From Spartobacteria bacterium (GTDB lineage: Bacteria; Verrucomicrobiota; Verrucomicrobiia; Chthoniobacterales; UBA10450), in contig JAJPJU010000125.1 in assembly GCA_021324035.1 (NCBI GenBank), forward strand, positions 1 to 23,121: a stretch of 23,121 nucleotides of DNA, read 5' to 3'. The position numbers were made by a program, and so were the translations under genes. Numbering within the stretch: position 1 is the first letter of the stretch; every line of letters starts with the position of its first letter. Below are positions 7,754 through 16,235 of the stretch, piece by piece. The notes beneath the pieces were generated by a model. It saw only the letters and a list, made by a program, of their open reading frames with translations, was not told the origin of the DNA and did no database searches.

Positions 7754-9907
7754 ATGAAAAGGAAACTCAATCCCCAATCCGCGTTTTTCCGTGCGCGTAT
7801 CGCAATTGCCTTGGTTCTGTTCCTAGCGGGCGTATTCGTCGCTCTGGAGGGAATGGGTTCCGGCGCAGGCGGCGCCAATTCGTCCGGCCCGCAGCCGCAG
7901 TCGACCGGTCCATCCATTGGAGCGCCGGATTCGATTCAACTCATTGGGCCAGTTTCACAAAACCAGGACTTGCGCGCGCTGCCGTACGTCCCGCCGAACG
8001 CGGAGCATGAAGAAAGAATCCTGACCCGTTATCCGCACGGCACGGGACAAATAGACATGTCGGCAGGATTGAGTGCGGGCGAGCAGCGATTTCTTAATAG
8101 TATCTGGCAGCCCGCGCCCACAATGCCGGGTCCGCTGGTGACGTTTGATGGAATTAGTGAAACCCAAAGCGGGTGCGGCTGCGCGCCGCCGGACACCGAT
8201 GGAGATGTCGGCCCGAATCATTACATCGAAGCAATCAACAGCTCGTTCAAGATTTTTGACAAAAGCGGCAACACCCTGGCAGGCCCGACCACGTTTAACT
8301 CGTTCTTTGCTGCTTTGATCGGTACGCCTTGTGCGGCTGCCAACGACGGTGATCCTTATGTGCTGTACGATCCGGTGGCTGATCGCTGGCTGATCAGCGA
8401 CTTCGCCTTTGCTGCGTTTCCCGGGGCGTTATTCTATCAATGCATCGGGGTCTCTCAGACATCTGACCCCGTCAGCGGCGGCTGGTATCTCTACGCGGTG
8501 CAAGTGGACGCGACGAACCCAACATTTCTTGGCGATTACCCCAAGTTTGGGTTTTGGAATAATCCGCAACCCAACGGCGCCTATTTTCTGACGGTGAATT
8601 TATTTAGCAATCCCACCACTTTTAACGGCGTACGCGTTTTCGCCTTCGATCGCGGCAGCATGCTCAGTGGCGGTCCTGTCAACGCCGTTGCCTTTACCAT
8701 TCCTACGTCCGGCCTGGGTGATTCCTATAGCCTGGTTCCGGCGACCTTTCGCGCTGGCAGTCCGCCGCCCGCTGGCAGAGATGAATTTTTGCTGGCCGTT
8801 GACAGTCCTGCCTCTGAAAACACTGCGTTGACTCAGGTCAAGGGCTGGCTGTTTCACGTCGACTTCGCGACGCCGGCGAATTCGACGCTGGGCAATCTCC
8901 CAAACCACACGCCGAATGCATCGATCACAGTCAGCTCTTTCGTTGAAGCGTGGACCAATAGCGCTGGGGTTTCGATTGTCCCGCAGCAGGGAACGACTCA
9001 AAAGCTGGATACGCTGGGTGACAAAATAATGACGCCTGTGGTTTACCAAAACCTCGCCGGCACCGAATCCTTGTGGGCTGACCAGACCAATATTCTGAAT
9101 TTTCCGACCGGACCCACCATTATTCGCTGGTACCAGTTCAACGTGACCGGCGGTAGTTTCCCCGCCACCGCCGCACAACAACAGGATTGGAGTAACGGTC
9201 TCGATGGCTTGTGGCGTTTTATGCCCAGCATCGCTGTCGACGCTAGCGGCAACGCGGCTATTGCCTATTCCACATCCAACAGCGCTAACTTCCCCGGAAT
9301 TCGTTACGCCGGCCGTTTAGCCGGTGATCCGTCGAATAATCTTGGCCAGGGTGAGGCTACAATGTTCTCTGGCACCGGGAGCCAGACCTCGCCTTCGCGC
9401 TGGGGCGATTATAGCATGACGACTGTCGATCCGTCCGATGGCATGACCTTCTGGCATGTGAACGAATACTACGCCACGAACGGCAGCTTTACCTGGAACA
9501 CCCGCATCGGAAAATTCCAATTCGGCTCGGCCAGTCCCACACCGACTCCGACCGCGACACCCACGCCCAGCCCTACGTCTACTCCGACACCAACCCCTAC
9601 TCCATGCGCACGTGGGTGCGGTCCAACTCCCACCGCTACACCGACTCCAACTCCTTTAGCTAGCGCAACACCTACTCCAACTCCAACGCCGAGTTCTACA
9701 GCTGCACCTACACCGACTGTGACACCTACGCCCACGCCTACTCCAACTCCATGCGGACGTGGTGGCTGCGGTCCAAGCCCGACTCCTACATCAACACCGA
9801 TAGCCAGTGCGACACCTAGTCCTACATCTACCGCTACACCGACTCCAACTCCTTTAGCTAGCGCAACACCGACTCCGACTCCAACGCCGATACACCGGGG
9901 GCCGTGA
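7754..9907 (+). CDS. Large secreted protein with Thr-Pro-rich C-terminal tail, function unknown
   Basis: A 717-residue protein. Residues 14-32 are a hydrophobic signal or anchor segment (RIAIALVLFLAGVFVALEG) and residues 36-60 form a Gly/Ser/Pro linker. The core domain runs from about 125 to 590 and includes a Cys-rich, Asp-rich motif SGCGCAPPDTDGDVGPNHY (residues 139-157) whose DxDxD pattern could bind calcium. The core is Gly/Asn/Thr/aromatic-rich, as in secreted beta-structured proteins, but I cannot assign a family with an activity. From residue 594 to the end it is almost only Thr-Pro with Ser/Ala, interrupted by two Cys modules (CARGCGP and CGRGGCGP). Such tails act as extended stalks or linkers, yet here nothing follows: the protein ends IHRGP. 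No Shine-Dalgarno is evident before ATG 7754. Confidence 0.85.
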   Translation: MKRKLNPQSAFFRARIAIALVLFLAGVFVALEGMGSGAGGANSSGPQPQSTGPSIGAPDSIQLIGPVSQNQDLRALPYVPPNAEHEERILTRYPHGTGQIDMSAGLSAGEQRFLNSIWQPAPTMPGPLVTFDGISETQSGCGCAPPDTDGDVGPNHYIEAINSSFKIFDKSGNTLAGPTTFNSFFAALIGTPCAAANDGDPYVLYDPVADRWLISDFAFAAFPGALFYQCIGVSQTSDPVSGGWYLYAVQVDATNPTFLGDYPKFGFWNNPQPNGAYFLTVNLFSNPTTFNGVRVFAFDRGSMLSGGPVNAVAFTIPTSGLGDSYSLVPATFRAGSPPPAGRDEFLLAVDSPASENTALTQVKGWLFHVDFATPANSTLGNLPNHTPNASITVSSFVEAWTNSAGVSIVPQQGTTQKLDTLGDKIMTPVVYQNLAGTESLWADQTNILNFPTGPTIIRWYQFNVTGGSFPATAAQQQDWSNGLDGLWRFMPSIAVDASGNAAIAYSTSNSANFPGIRYAGRLAGDPSNNLGQGEATMFSGTGSQTSPSRWGDYSMTTVDPSDGMTFWHVNEYYATNGSFTWNTRIGKFQFGSASPTPTPTATPTPSPTSTPTPTPTPCARGCGPTPTATPTPTPLASATPTPTPTPSSTAAPTPTVTPTPTPTPTPCGRGGCGPSPTPTSTPIASATPSPTSTATPTPTPLASATPTPTPTPIHRGP
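9632..9890 (+). repeat. 61-bp direct repeat within the Thr-Pro tail coding sequence
   Basis: The segment 9632-9692 recurs at 9830-9890 with two mismatches (offset 198 bp). Both copies encode the TPTPLASATPTPTPTP run. The surrounding DNA from 9533 to 9895 is degenerate ACN-CCN repeat, so slippage or unequal recombination can readily change its length. Confidence 0.85.
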
Positions 9908-10013
9908 CCGAGTTGAAGAGTGTTGATTAACTAAGTTTGCAGGACAGTAGTCACTGTGTAATTCGGCTGATAAGAGAACCTGACAGCCGCCCTTGCAGCT
10001 CCTATTTTGAGCG

Positions 10014-10985
10014 ATGCCAGCGCACGCGCCATCTGAACAAACCGCCACCGGCGAATTTCAACGCCAGGAGGATGCGTTCCGCGATTGGATCTCCAGTGAC
10101 GGATCGACTCCATATCCGGCGGCGGCCGGGCGTTATCATCTTTACGTTTCGCTTGCCTGCCCTTGGGCCAGTCGCACCGTCATTTTTCGAAAGCTCCAGA
10201 GCCTGGTCCAGGCCGTCGGGATGACGGTCGTCGATCCCTTTCGTGATGAGAACGGCTGGGCGTTTCGTGATCCGGATCGAACCAAGCCCGGAAATCCGTT
10301 GACCAATCTGGAGGATTTTGAATCGACCGATCCGATTAATAATTTTCGTTATTTGAGCGAGGCTTATCTCGCGACCGATTCAGGCTTTAATGGGCGCGTG
10401 ACCGTTCCGGTTTTGTGGGACAGAGAGACGAAACGGATTGTTAACAATTGCGAGGACGACATTTGCCCGATGTTCAACAGCGCGTTCAACCAATTCGCGG
10501 CGAACAAAAGCGTTGATTTTTTCCCGAAAGACATTGAAGCCGAGCACGCCAAGCTCTCGGGCTTTCTTTATGAAAACATCAACAATGGTGTGTATCGCGC
10601 GGGCTTCGCGACTCGGCAGAAACCGTACGAACGCGCCTGCCAAAGATTGTTTAATGCGCTCGACGAGATGGAAAAACGCCTGGCGACCAGCCGTTACCTG
10701 TTTGGGAATCGAATCGTGGAAGCCGACTGGCGTCTATTTTGCACGCTGATCCGCTTCGACGTTGTCTATCACGGCCATTTCAAATGCAATCTCCGGCGCA
10801 TCGCTGATTACCCCAACCTGCATGGCTACATGCTCGATCTTTATCAGCAGCCCGGCGTCGCTGAGACCGTGAACATCGACCATATCAAGCGTCACTATTA
10901 TATGACGCACGAAGAAATTAACCCGACGCGGATCGTTCCGCTCGGGCCGATCATCGATTTAAACGCCTCGCCCAACAGGCTTTAG
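10014..10985 (+). CDS. yqjG: Glutathionyl-hydroquinone reductase-like protein (Xi-class GST, YqjG/ECM4 family)
   Basis: A 323-residue protein, the usual family length. The thioredoxin-like domain carries the catalytic cysteine C49 in LACPWASRT and the cis-proline loop TVPVLWD (P132). The helical domain carries YRAGFA and FDVVYHGHFKCN, which hold the family's active-site tyrosines, and the protein ends with the conserved HYYMTHEEINPTRIVPLGP segment. Family members use glutathione to reduce glutathionyl-hydroquinones in the cytoplasm and so recycle quinones. Two positions differ from the common family pattern: PWASR replaces PWAHR, and the thiol-binding motif usually read NNES is NNCEDDI (residues 144-150). 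ATG 10014 has no strong Shine-Dalgarno. The stop codon lies inside a short inverted repeat (10976-11003). It appears monocistronic. Confidence 0.9.
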   Translation: MPAHAPSEQTATGEFQRQEDAFRDWISSDGSTPYPAAAGRYHLYVSLACPWASRTVIFRKLQSLVQAVGMTVVDPFRDENGWAFRDPDRTKPGNPLTNLEDFESTDPINNFRYLSEAYLATDSGFNGRVTVPVLWDRETKRIVNNCEDDICPMFNSAFNQFAANKSVDFFPKDIEAEHAKLSGFLYENINNGVYRAGFATRQKPYERACQRLFNALDEMEKRLATSRYLFGNRIVEADWRLFCTLIRFDVVYHGHFKCNLRRIADYPNLHGYMLDLYQQPGVAETVNIDHIKRHYYMTHEEINPTRIVPLGPIIDLNASPNRL

Positions 10986-11003
10986 CCGCTAGGGAAAAGC
11001 CTG
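10976..11003 (+). terminator. Weak hairpin overlapping the stop codon of the reductase gene
   Basis: CAGGCTTT (10976-10983) and AAAGCCTG (10996-11003) form an 8-bp stem with a 12-nt loop; the left arm includes the first base of the TAG stop. There is no T-run after it, so it would be a factor-dependent or 3'-stabilising structure at best. Confidence 0.3.
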
Positions 11004-11074
11004 ATTCCGGGTTCAGGGGTCAAATTAGTTAACATCATTGAGTAATTCCGCCACGGAGCGCGTCGAATCTTAGT

Positions 11075-11080
11075 GGAGGG
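11075..11080 (+). promoter_or_regulatory. Strong Shine-Dalgarno GGAGGG
   Basis: GGAGGG lies 9 nt before ATG 11090. It is the best Shine-Dalgarno of any gene in this window, where most starts lack one, and suggests high translation of the secreted peptidoglycan-binding protein. Confidence 0.75.
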
Positions 11081-11089
11081 AATTATTAT

Positions 11090-11989
11090 ATGAAAAAACT
11101 TATATGCTCAGTGTGCATCGGTGGTCTCGCCTTGGCCACAACCGCACTCGGAGCCAACAAACACCAAGGCAATGGTGAATCTATGGCAGCGCCTGTTCAT
11201 CGCGGCGGGTCGTCAGGTCGAGCAGTTGCGCCGGCGGCGTCCCACAATGTGATGAACGCGCGGGCGACCGGGCGTTCCTTTTCAGGGGCGTCGGTTCGTC
11301 AACGAACTTACGCGTCAACGCCGCGGGTGCGGACCAACGCCCGTGTGCGAAACAACACGATGGTTCGCAGCAATGCAGCGAGTGAAAGAGTTCGCACAAA
11401 TGTGAACGCTTCAGTTCGCCGCGAACGTGCAAATGCGACAGTTCGTAACAATACAAACGCGCGAGTGCGCAATAACGTGGCCGTAAATCGCGAACGGAAC
11501 TTCGCTCATAACCGAAATGTTAACGTCGGTTCCAATTTCGCGGTTAACCGGAACCGAACCAGAAACGCGGTCGTAACCAACAACTGGCGTGGAAGTCAGT
11601 TCCAGGGGCGAAATTACGCGGCGTTTCGTAATTATCAGCGTCGATGGCACGACCGCAGTTGGTGGCGAAATCACTTCAACACGATCGTCTTTGTCGGCGG
11701 CGGCTGGTGGTATTGGGACAACGACTATTGGTACCCTGCATGGGGCTACGATTCGTCCGCCTACTATCCATATGATGGACCGATCTATGGGTACTCTAAT
11801 GCGGGTCCCGGTCAGGTTGTCGTAAACGTGCAGACTCAATTGGCTCAGGACGGTTATTACACCGGCCCGATCGACGGAGTCCTCGGACCGATGACGCGGC
11901 AGGCGATTGCAGCTTATCAGGCTGACAACGGATTGGCCGTGACCTCGACGGTGGACGAACCGACCATGGCGTCGCTCGGTCTCACTTAA
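11090..11989 (+). CDS. Secreted Arg/Asn-rich protein with C-terminal peptidoglycan-binding domain
   Basis: A 299-residue protein with a clear Sec signal peptide (MKKLICSVCIGGLALATTALG). Residues of about 70-170 are highly basic and repetitive, with many copies of a VR-x-N unit (ARVRNN, TVRNN, RVRTN). An aromatic, Gly-rich stretch follows (GGGWWYWDNDYWYPAWGY). The end, from VNVQTQLAQDGYYTGPIDG onward, is a PG_binding_1 domain with the family's GYYTGPIDGVLGPMTRQAI signature and closing TMASLGL. Such domains hold proteins on the cell wall. The basic repeats could bind acidic polymers such as teichoic-like glycans, LPS or DNA, which is inference. No catalytic domain is present. A strong Shine-Dalgarno precedes the start and a strong terminator follows the stop, so it is probably a well-expressed single-gene unit. 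Confidence 0.88.
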   Translation: MKKLICSVCIGGLALATTALGANKHQGNGESMAAPVHRGGSSGRAVAPAASHNVMNARATGRSFSGASVRQRTYASTPRVRTNARVRNNTMVRSNAASERVRTNVNASVRRERANATVRNNTNARVRNNVAVNRERNFAHNRNVNVGSNFAVNRNRTRNAVVTNNWRGSQFQGRNYAAFRNYQRRWHDRSWWRNHFNTIVFVGGGWWYWDNDYWYPAWGYDSSAYYPYDGPIYGYSNAGPGQVVVNVQTQLAQDGYYTGPIDGVLGPMTRQAIAAYQADNGLAVTSTVDEPTMASLGLT

Positions 11990-12008
11990 AGTTTAGCATT
12001 GCCAGGTC

Positions 12009-12044
12009 ACCGCGGGCTGGAAATCCCAGCCCGCGGTTTTATTT
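12009..12044 (+). terminator. Rho-independent terminator of the peptidoglycan-binding gene
   Basis: A perfect 12-bp stem (12009-12020 with 12026-12037) around a 5-nt loop AAATC is followed by TTTATTTT. It starts 20 bp after the stop codon and is the clearest plus-strand intrinsic terminator in the window. Confidence 0.92.
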
Positions 12045-12207
12045 TCCACGAAGGAATGGACAATTTTTGTGTTTTCAAACTTTTCCCGCGCGAAGGTGGG
12101 CTGACGCGCAGGTTGCATCTCGTCGAGACAAACCAGCTGGTTTTTAACCCGCAGGCTGGGAGCTGGTCACGATTAGGTTTAAGTGAAGCGTTCGGCTGAA
12201 TCCGGGG

Positions 12208-13788
12208 ATGAGTAGACGCAGAAGAAGTAGTGAGGCCGGCACGGCCGGGAAAAGTGGCGCACATGAAAAGTTGCACGCGAGTGAGGAGCAATTCCGCCTC
12301 CTGGTAGAAAGCGTCGAAGAATACGCGATTTACATGCTGAACCCAATCGGGGTTGTCACGACATGGAATTCCGGGGCCGAGAAAATCAAGGGCTACACCG
12401 CCGGGGAGATTATTGGAAAAAATTTCGCGTGTTTCTACACCGCCGACGATGTCGCGGCCAAAAAGCCGGAGCATAATTTGCGGATGGCGCGCGAGCAGGG
12501 ACACATTCGTGATATCGGCCTGCGGGTTCGAAAAGACGGTTCGACCTTTCACGCCGAAACGGTTTTGACAGCGCTGTGGGATAAAAATCGTCAGCTTCGC
12601 GGATTTTCCAAGGTCACGAGGGATATCACTTCCCAGATGCGTGCCCGGGAAGTAGAAGCGGCGAAATTGGCGGCGGAACAGGCCAGCAAAGCCAAAGATC
12701 ATTTTTTGGCCGCGCTCAGTCATGAGTTGCGGACGCCGTTAACGCCTGCCCTGGCCGCGGCCAGTTTTCTTGCCACCCAATCAAAACGTCTGCCGCTGGA
12801 GTTCGCTTCCGAGATCGATACCATCCAGCGCAACGTTCAACTGCAAGCCCGATTAATCGACGATTTACTCGATCTCACCCGCGTCGTGCGTGGAAAACTT
12901 GAGTTGCATTTTAATCGGGCTGACGCCCATGCCCTGGTGCGTGATGCGCTCGAGATCGCCCATGCCGATATCATTTCCAAAGGACTGGAAGTGACGACGG
13001 AGTTCACCGCGAAAGAACAGTTTGTTTGGGCCGATCCGGTCCGGATCCAGCAGGTTTTTTGGAACGTAATTAACAATGCCGTCAAATTCACGCCTCGCGG
13101 CGGCAAAATCGACATCCGCACGTCGAATACCGCGCGGTCGCGCTTTCTTTTTCAGATCAGCGACAGCGGGATTGGTATTGATCCCGGAAAAATCCAGTCG
13201 CTTTTTGAGCCATTCGAACAGGCTGATCCTTCCATCACCCGGCAATTTGGCGGGCTTGGGCTGGGTCTCGCCATTTCCCGGTACATTGTCGATTTGCATG
13301 ACGGTGAGATTTCAGTCGATAGCCGCGGGCGAAGTTTTGGCACTACTGTGAAAGTTTCATTGGCGGTGTTGCCGGCGCGTCTCGGAAAGAGTGGGGTAAA
13401 GGCACGCGTCCCGGCGAAACCAAACAAGGCGTTGCGCATTTTGCTTGTCGAAGATCATGGCGATACCCGCCGCACAATCGCCCGATTGCTACAACATTTC
13501 GGCCACGACATTTCCGTGGCCGAAACTACCCGCGATGCACTGGAAATTTTAAGCTCAAAGACTCTCGATGTGATATTGAGCGATATCGGGCTCCCGGACG
13601 GAAGCGGTTACGATGTCATCGCCGCGGCCAAACGAAACCAGAAACTGAAAGGCATCGCCCTGACCGGCTTCGGCATGGATGAAGATATCGCCCGCAGCAA
13701 ACGGGCCGGGTTTGATTTTCACCTCACCAAGCCGGTCGATTTTCAGGAGCTGCGCAGCGTCCTCGCTGAAGTTACCAGCAAGAGCTGA
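12208..13788 (+). CDS. Soluble PAS hybrid sensor histidine kinase with C-terminal receiver
   Basis: A 526-residue protein without a transmembrane segment, so a cytoplasmic sensor. A PAS domain covers about residues 25-142 (WNSGAEKIKGYTAGEIIGK). The HisKA H-box is FLAALSHELRTPLTP with H172. The ATPase domain has the N-box NVINNAVKFTP (286-295), G1 DSGIGI (319-324) and G2 FGGLGLGLA (347-355). A basic linker leads to a receiver domain (about 408-525) with acidic pocket E415/D416, phospho-acceptor D459 (LSDIGLPDG) and K508 (TKPV). All catalytic residues are intact. It should autophosphorylate and pass phosphate to its own receiver, then to a partner that is not encoded next to it. The PAS ligand is unknown. 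ATG 12208 directly follows GGGG, too close for a normal Shine-Dalgarno. Its stop abuts the convergent aminotransferase stop. Confidence 0.93.
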   Translation: MSRRRRSSEAGTAGKSGAHEKLHASEEQFRLLVESVEEYAIYMLNPIGVVTTWNSGAEKIKGYTAGEIIGKNFACFYTADDVAAKKPEHNLRMAREQGHIRDIGLRVRKDGSTFHAETVLTALWDKNRQLRGFSKVTRDITSQMRAREVEAAKLAAEQASKAKDHFLAALSHELRTPLTPALAAASFLATQSKRLPLEFASEIDTIQRNVQLQARLIDDLLDLTRVVRGKLELHFNRADAHALVRDALEIAHADIISKGLEVTTEFTAKEQFVWADPVRIQQVFWNVINNAVKFTPRGGKIDIRTSNTARSRFLFQISDSGIGIDPGKIQSLFEPFEQADPSITRQFGGLGLGLAISRYIVDLHDGEISVDSRGRSFGTTVKVSLAVLPARLGKSGVKARVPAKPNKALRILLVEDHGDTRRTIARLLQHFGHDISVAETTRDALEILSSKTLDVILSDIGLPDGSGYDVIAAAKRNQKLKGIALTGFGMDEDIARSKRAGFDFHLTKPVDFQELRSVLAEVTSKS

Positions 13789-14874
13789 TTACCTTTCCAA
13801 CTCATCCAGCGCGCTGCTCAAGCGGGATATTCCCTCGGCAAACTTGTCGGGCTCGCAACAGAGTCCGATTCGAACGTGCTGCGGCGATTCAAAAAATCGG
13901 CCGGGAACCACCGAGGTCTCGTATTTAGCGATCAGGAATTCACAAAATTTATCGACGTCGATGTTCGGCAATCGCGGAAAAAAAGTTGTTCCAATGTTGT
14001 TCGGTACGGCTTCGACGTCCGTTCGTGTTCGCAAGAAATCGGCCAGTCTGCGCCGGTTTGTGTCCAAAATTAATTTCGCGCGCGCGGAGATCTTCGGAAG
14101 CTGGGCGATTGCCCGGACGCTGAGCTGTTCCAGCAAGATTGCAGCGCTCGCGCCGAAAATGTCATCGAGACGCCGGATCTTTTCGGCGAGCTTGGCGTCG
14201 GCTAAAATCCAGCCGCATCGAAGCCCGCTTAATCCGTAGCCTTTCGTCAGACTGCTGGTGACGACAAATTCAGGGCCGAGCGAAATCGCAGGCGGTGGAG
14301 CGTGTTCGAAAAGGGCTTCCAGATAAACTTCGTCGACCAGCACGCGCGCGCCGATGTTGTGAGCCAGATCACCGATGCGTCGTAAACTTTCTTCGTCAAC
14401 CAAAACGCTGCTCGGATTGTGCAAGTTTGTCAGCACAATCAATCGCGTGCGGTTCGAGATTTGTTTCTCCAACGCGCCGAGGTCGATTTTGAATCCATCT
14501 TCGAAACGGCGGGGAAACCGGTTAACATTGGCGCTCAGATATTGAGCGACGGAAAGGAGGGGATCGTAAGTGGGTTGTTCGATCAAAACGTCGTCGCCAT
14601 GTTCGATTAAGGCAGCCATGGCCAGATGGTTCGCCATCGAGGTGCCGCCTGAAACCGTTACAACATTTTCCGGCGCGACGCGCCGATGCGTCGCGAGCGC
14701 TTCGACCAACGGCCTGTAGCCATAAGCGTTCGGTCCATGTAGTTCCAATTGCCGCGCATCAAATTCCAAATCGGTGATCGGTAGATTTAGGATGCCGCTC
14801 AGGGCGAGATCGTATTTCACTGGTGGGCGACTCTTGGCCCAATGCATAAACGCTGATTGCTTGCCGGGATTCAT
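13789..14874 (-). CDS. PLP-dependent aminotransferase, class I/II (fold type I)
   Basis: A 361-residue enzyme. The Schiff-base lysine is K211 in TSSLTKGYGLSGLRCGW, with R219 following as the phosphate-binding arginine. N153 and D181 (VDEVY) with Y184 are the expected cofactor contacts, and the arginine of HVRIGLCC near the end matches the substrate-carboxylate arginine. The frame extends to an ATG at 14889, but ATG 14874 forms an ATGA overlap with the permease stop, so I take it as the start and infer translational coupling. Class I/II aminotransferases move amino groups between an amino acid and a 2-oxo acid. Coupling to an amino-acid permease suggests it acts on the imported substrate; the identity of that substrate is not readable. 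It is the last gene of the TerC-permease-aminotransferase operon. Confidence 0.88.
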   Translation of the reverse strand: MNPGKQSAFMHWAKSRPPVKYDLALSGILNLPITDLEFDARQLELHGPNAYGYRPLVEALATHRRVAPENVVTVSGGTSMANHLAMAALIEHGDDVLIEQPTYDPLLSVAQYLSANVNRFPRRFEDGFKIDLGALEKQISNRTRLIVLTNLHNPSSVLVDEESLRRIGDLAHNIGARVLVDEVYLEALFEHAPPPAISLGPEFVVTSSLTKGYGLSGLRCGWILADAKLAEKIRRLDDIFGASAAILLEQLSVRAIAQLPKISARAKLILDTNRRRLADFLRTRTDVEAVPNNIGTTFFPRLPNIDVDKFCEFLIAKYETSVVPGRFFESPQHVRIGLCCEPDKFAEGISRLSSALDELER

Positions 14875-16235
14875 TTGCGATTTCTCCAAAACAAATAAAC
14901 CGGAATTCCGGTCAGCATAATTCCCACTCCGATTGCTCCGTTCTGCGGATAACGGTAAAACGTGCTAAATGCCACGCCGCAACAAGCCGCAATAAAAAAC
15001 AATGTGGTGAGCGGGTGGCCCGGGATCCGAAATGTGGCATCGCCATCCTGGCGCTGATCATCGGCTGGACGGCGATGCCACGTGCGGCTTCTGAAAACAA
15101 ACACGGTCGCCGCGGTCAACGCGAAGAAGATCACGTCCACGCAAGTCACGTAGTTGAGGATTTGTTCGTAACGACCCGACAGCGTGATCACAATCGCTAA
15201 CGCGCCCTGAAGTGCGATTGCAAGAGCAGGAACCCGCGCCCGGTTCAATTTCGCGAGACTGGAGAAGAAGAGTCCGTCCTCGGCCATGGCGAAATAAACC
15301 CGAGGCGCAGTGAGCATGCTTTGGCTTAAAAAGCCGACCGTGGAAACGGCGATGCCGGCCGCGATGATTTTTGCTCCGTTGTCACCAAGAGCCAATTGCA
15401 TCACGGCCGAGGCCGGGGTGTGCGTTTCAGCGAGGCCACGTGGCCCGAGCGCGCGAACACAAACGAAGTTGATTAACAGATAGACTGCGATCACACCGAG
15501 CACTCCGAACAACAAGCCGCGTGGGAGGTTCCTTTTTGGATCGCGAACTTCGCCGGCCACAAAACAGGACGTTTGCCAGCCGCCGTAGGCAAATTGAACC
15601 GGGATGAGCGCGGCTCCGAACGAGGTGAGTGAATTCCAGAGCGTTGGAGGTGAAGAAGCCGATGCTGCGCTATCGGGTTGGAGCGCGCGGCCAACTGTAA
15701 GTCCGAACACCACCAGCACGGCGATCGCGAGCAGCTTCAAAACCATGAAAAGATTTTGCGTCGTGCTACCCGCGCGGACACCGAGACAGTTAATGATTGT
15801 CAGCGCAAGAATCGCAAAAGCTGCGAGCAAGGCCGCAATCTGTTCGCCAGCGTTAATTTTTCCGAGAACGCAGACATATTTGGCGAATGTAACCGCCACC
15901 GCGGCCATTCCGCCGCTTTGGATGACGAGCAACAACGCCCAGCCGTAAACGAACGCCAGGGCAGGATGAAACGCGTCGCGCAAATAAACGTATTGGCCAC
16001 CGCTGGTGGACGTTTGCGCAGAAAGCTCCGCGTAAATGAACGCGCCGAAGAGTGCAATCAACCCGCCAAATGCCCAGGCGGCCAAAATCAAAATTGCCGA
16101 CGGAACCTGTTGAGCGACGACATACGGATTGATGAAAATCCCGGAGCCGATAATTCCGCCCATGACGAGCATCATCGTGTCGAACAACCCGAGCCGCCGA
16201 GCGAGATGCGCTTCCTGTAAATTGGATGCACTCAC
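14871..16235 (-). CDS. APC-superfamily amino acid permease
   Basis: A 454-residue inner-membrane transporter with about 12 hydrophobic segments. TM1 carries the unwound substrate-binding motif GGIIGSGIFINPY (GSGIF at residues 30-34), the hallmark of APC amino-acid/polyamine transporters. TM2-TM3 include FGAFIYAELSAQTSTSGGQYVYLRD, a pattern typical of the LAT/AGT-like branch. The start is GTG 16235, which overlaps the upstream TerC stop as GTGA; the stop overlaps the aminotransferase start as ATGA. This indicates a single transcript and coupled translation. It should take up or exchange amino acids across the cytoplasmic membrane. Substrate specificity cannot be predicted from these residues alone. 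Confidence 0.9.
   Translation of the reverse strand: MSASNLQEAHLARRLGLFDTMMLVMGGIIGSGIFINPYVVAQQVPSAILILAAWAFGGLIALFGAFIYAELSAQTSTSGGQYVYLRDAFHPALAFVYGWALLLVIQSGGMAAVAVTFAKYVCVLGKINAGEQIAALLAAFAILALTIINCLGVRAGSTTQNLFMVLKLLAIAVLVVFGLTVGRALQPDSAASASSPPTLWNSLTSFGAALIPVQFAYGGWQTSCFVAGEVRDPKRNLPRGLLFGVLGVIAVYLLINFVCVRALGPRGLAETHTPASAVMQLALGDNGAKIIAAGIAVSTVGFLSQSMLTAPRVYFAMAEDGLFFSSLAKLNRARVPALAIALQGALAIVITLSGRYEQILNYVTCVDVIFFALTAATVFVFRSRTWHRRPADDQRQDGDATFRIPGHPLTTLFFIAACCGVAFSTFYRYPQNGAIGVGIMLTGIPVYLFWRNRK

Noticed and set aside
9469..9735. Minus-strand ORF made of Gly-Val repeats
   Set aside because: It is the antisense reading of the Thr-Pro repeat; composition is imposed by the ACN-CCN codons of the real gene.
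9533..9895. Possible CRISPR-like or minisatellite array
   Set aside because: Units are short ACN-CCN codons in one reading frame without uniform repeat-spacer structure; it is protein low complexity.
11999..12199. 66-residue plus-strand ORF between the terminator and the kinase
   Set aside because: It begins inside the terminator hairpin, has no Shine-Dalgarno and no recognisable pattern.
12007..12723. 238-residue minus-strand ORF
   Set aside because: It runs through the terminator at 12009-12044 and antisense to the PAS domain of the kinase; no protein-like motif.
15604..16220. Long plus-strand ORFs across the permease gene
   Set aside because: They are antisense to a transporter with clear APC motifs and GTGA/ATGA junctions; no signature of their own.
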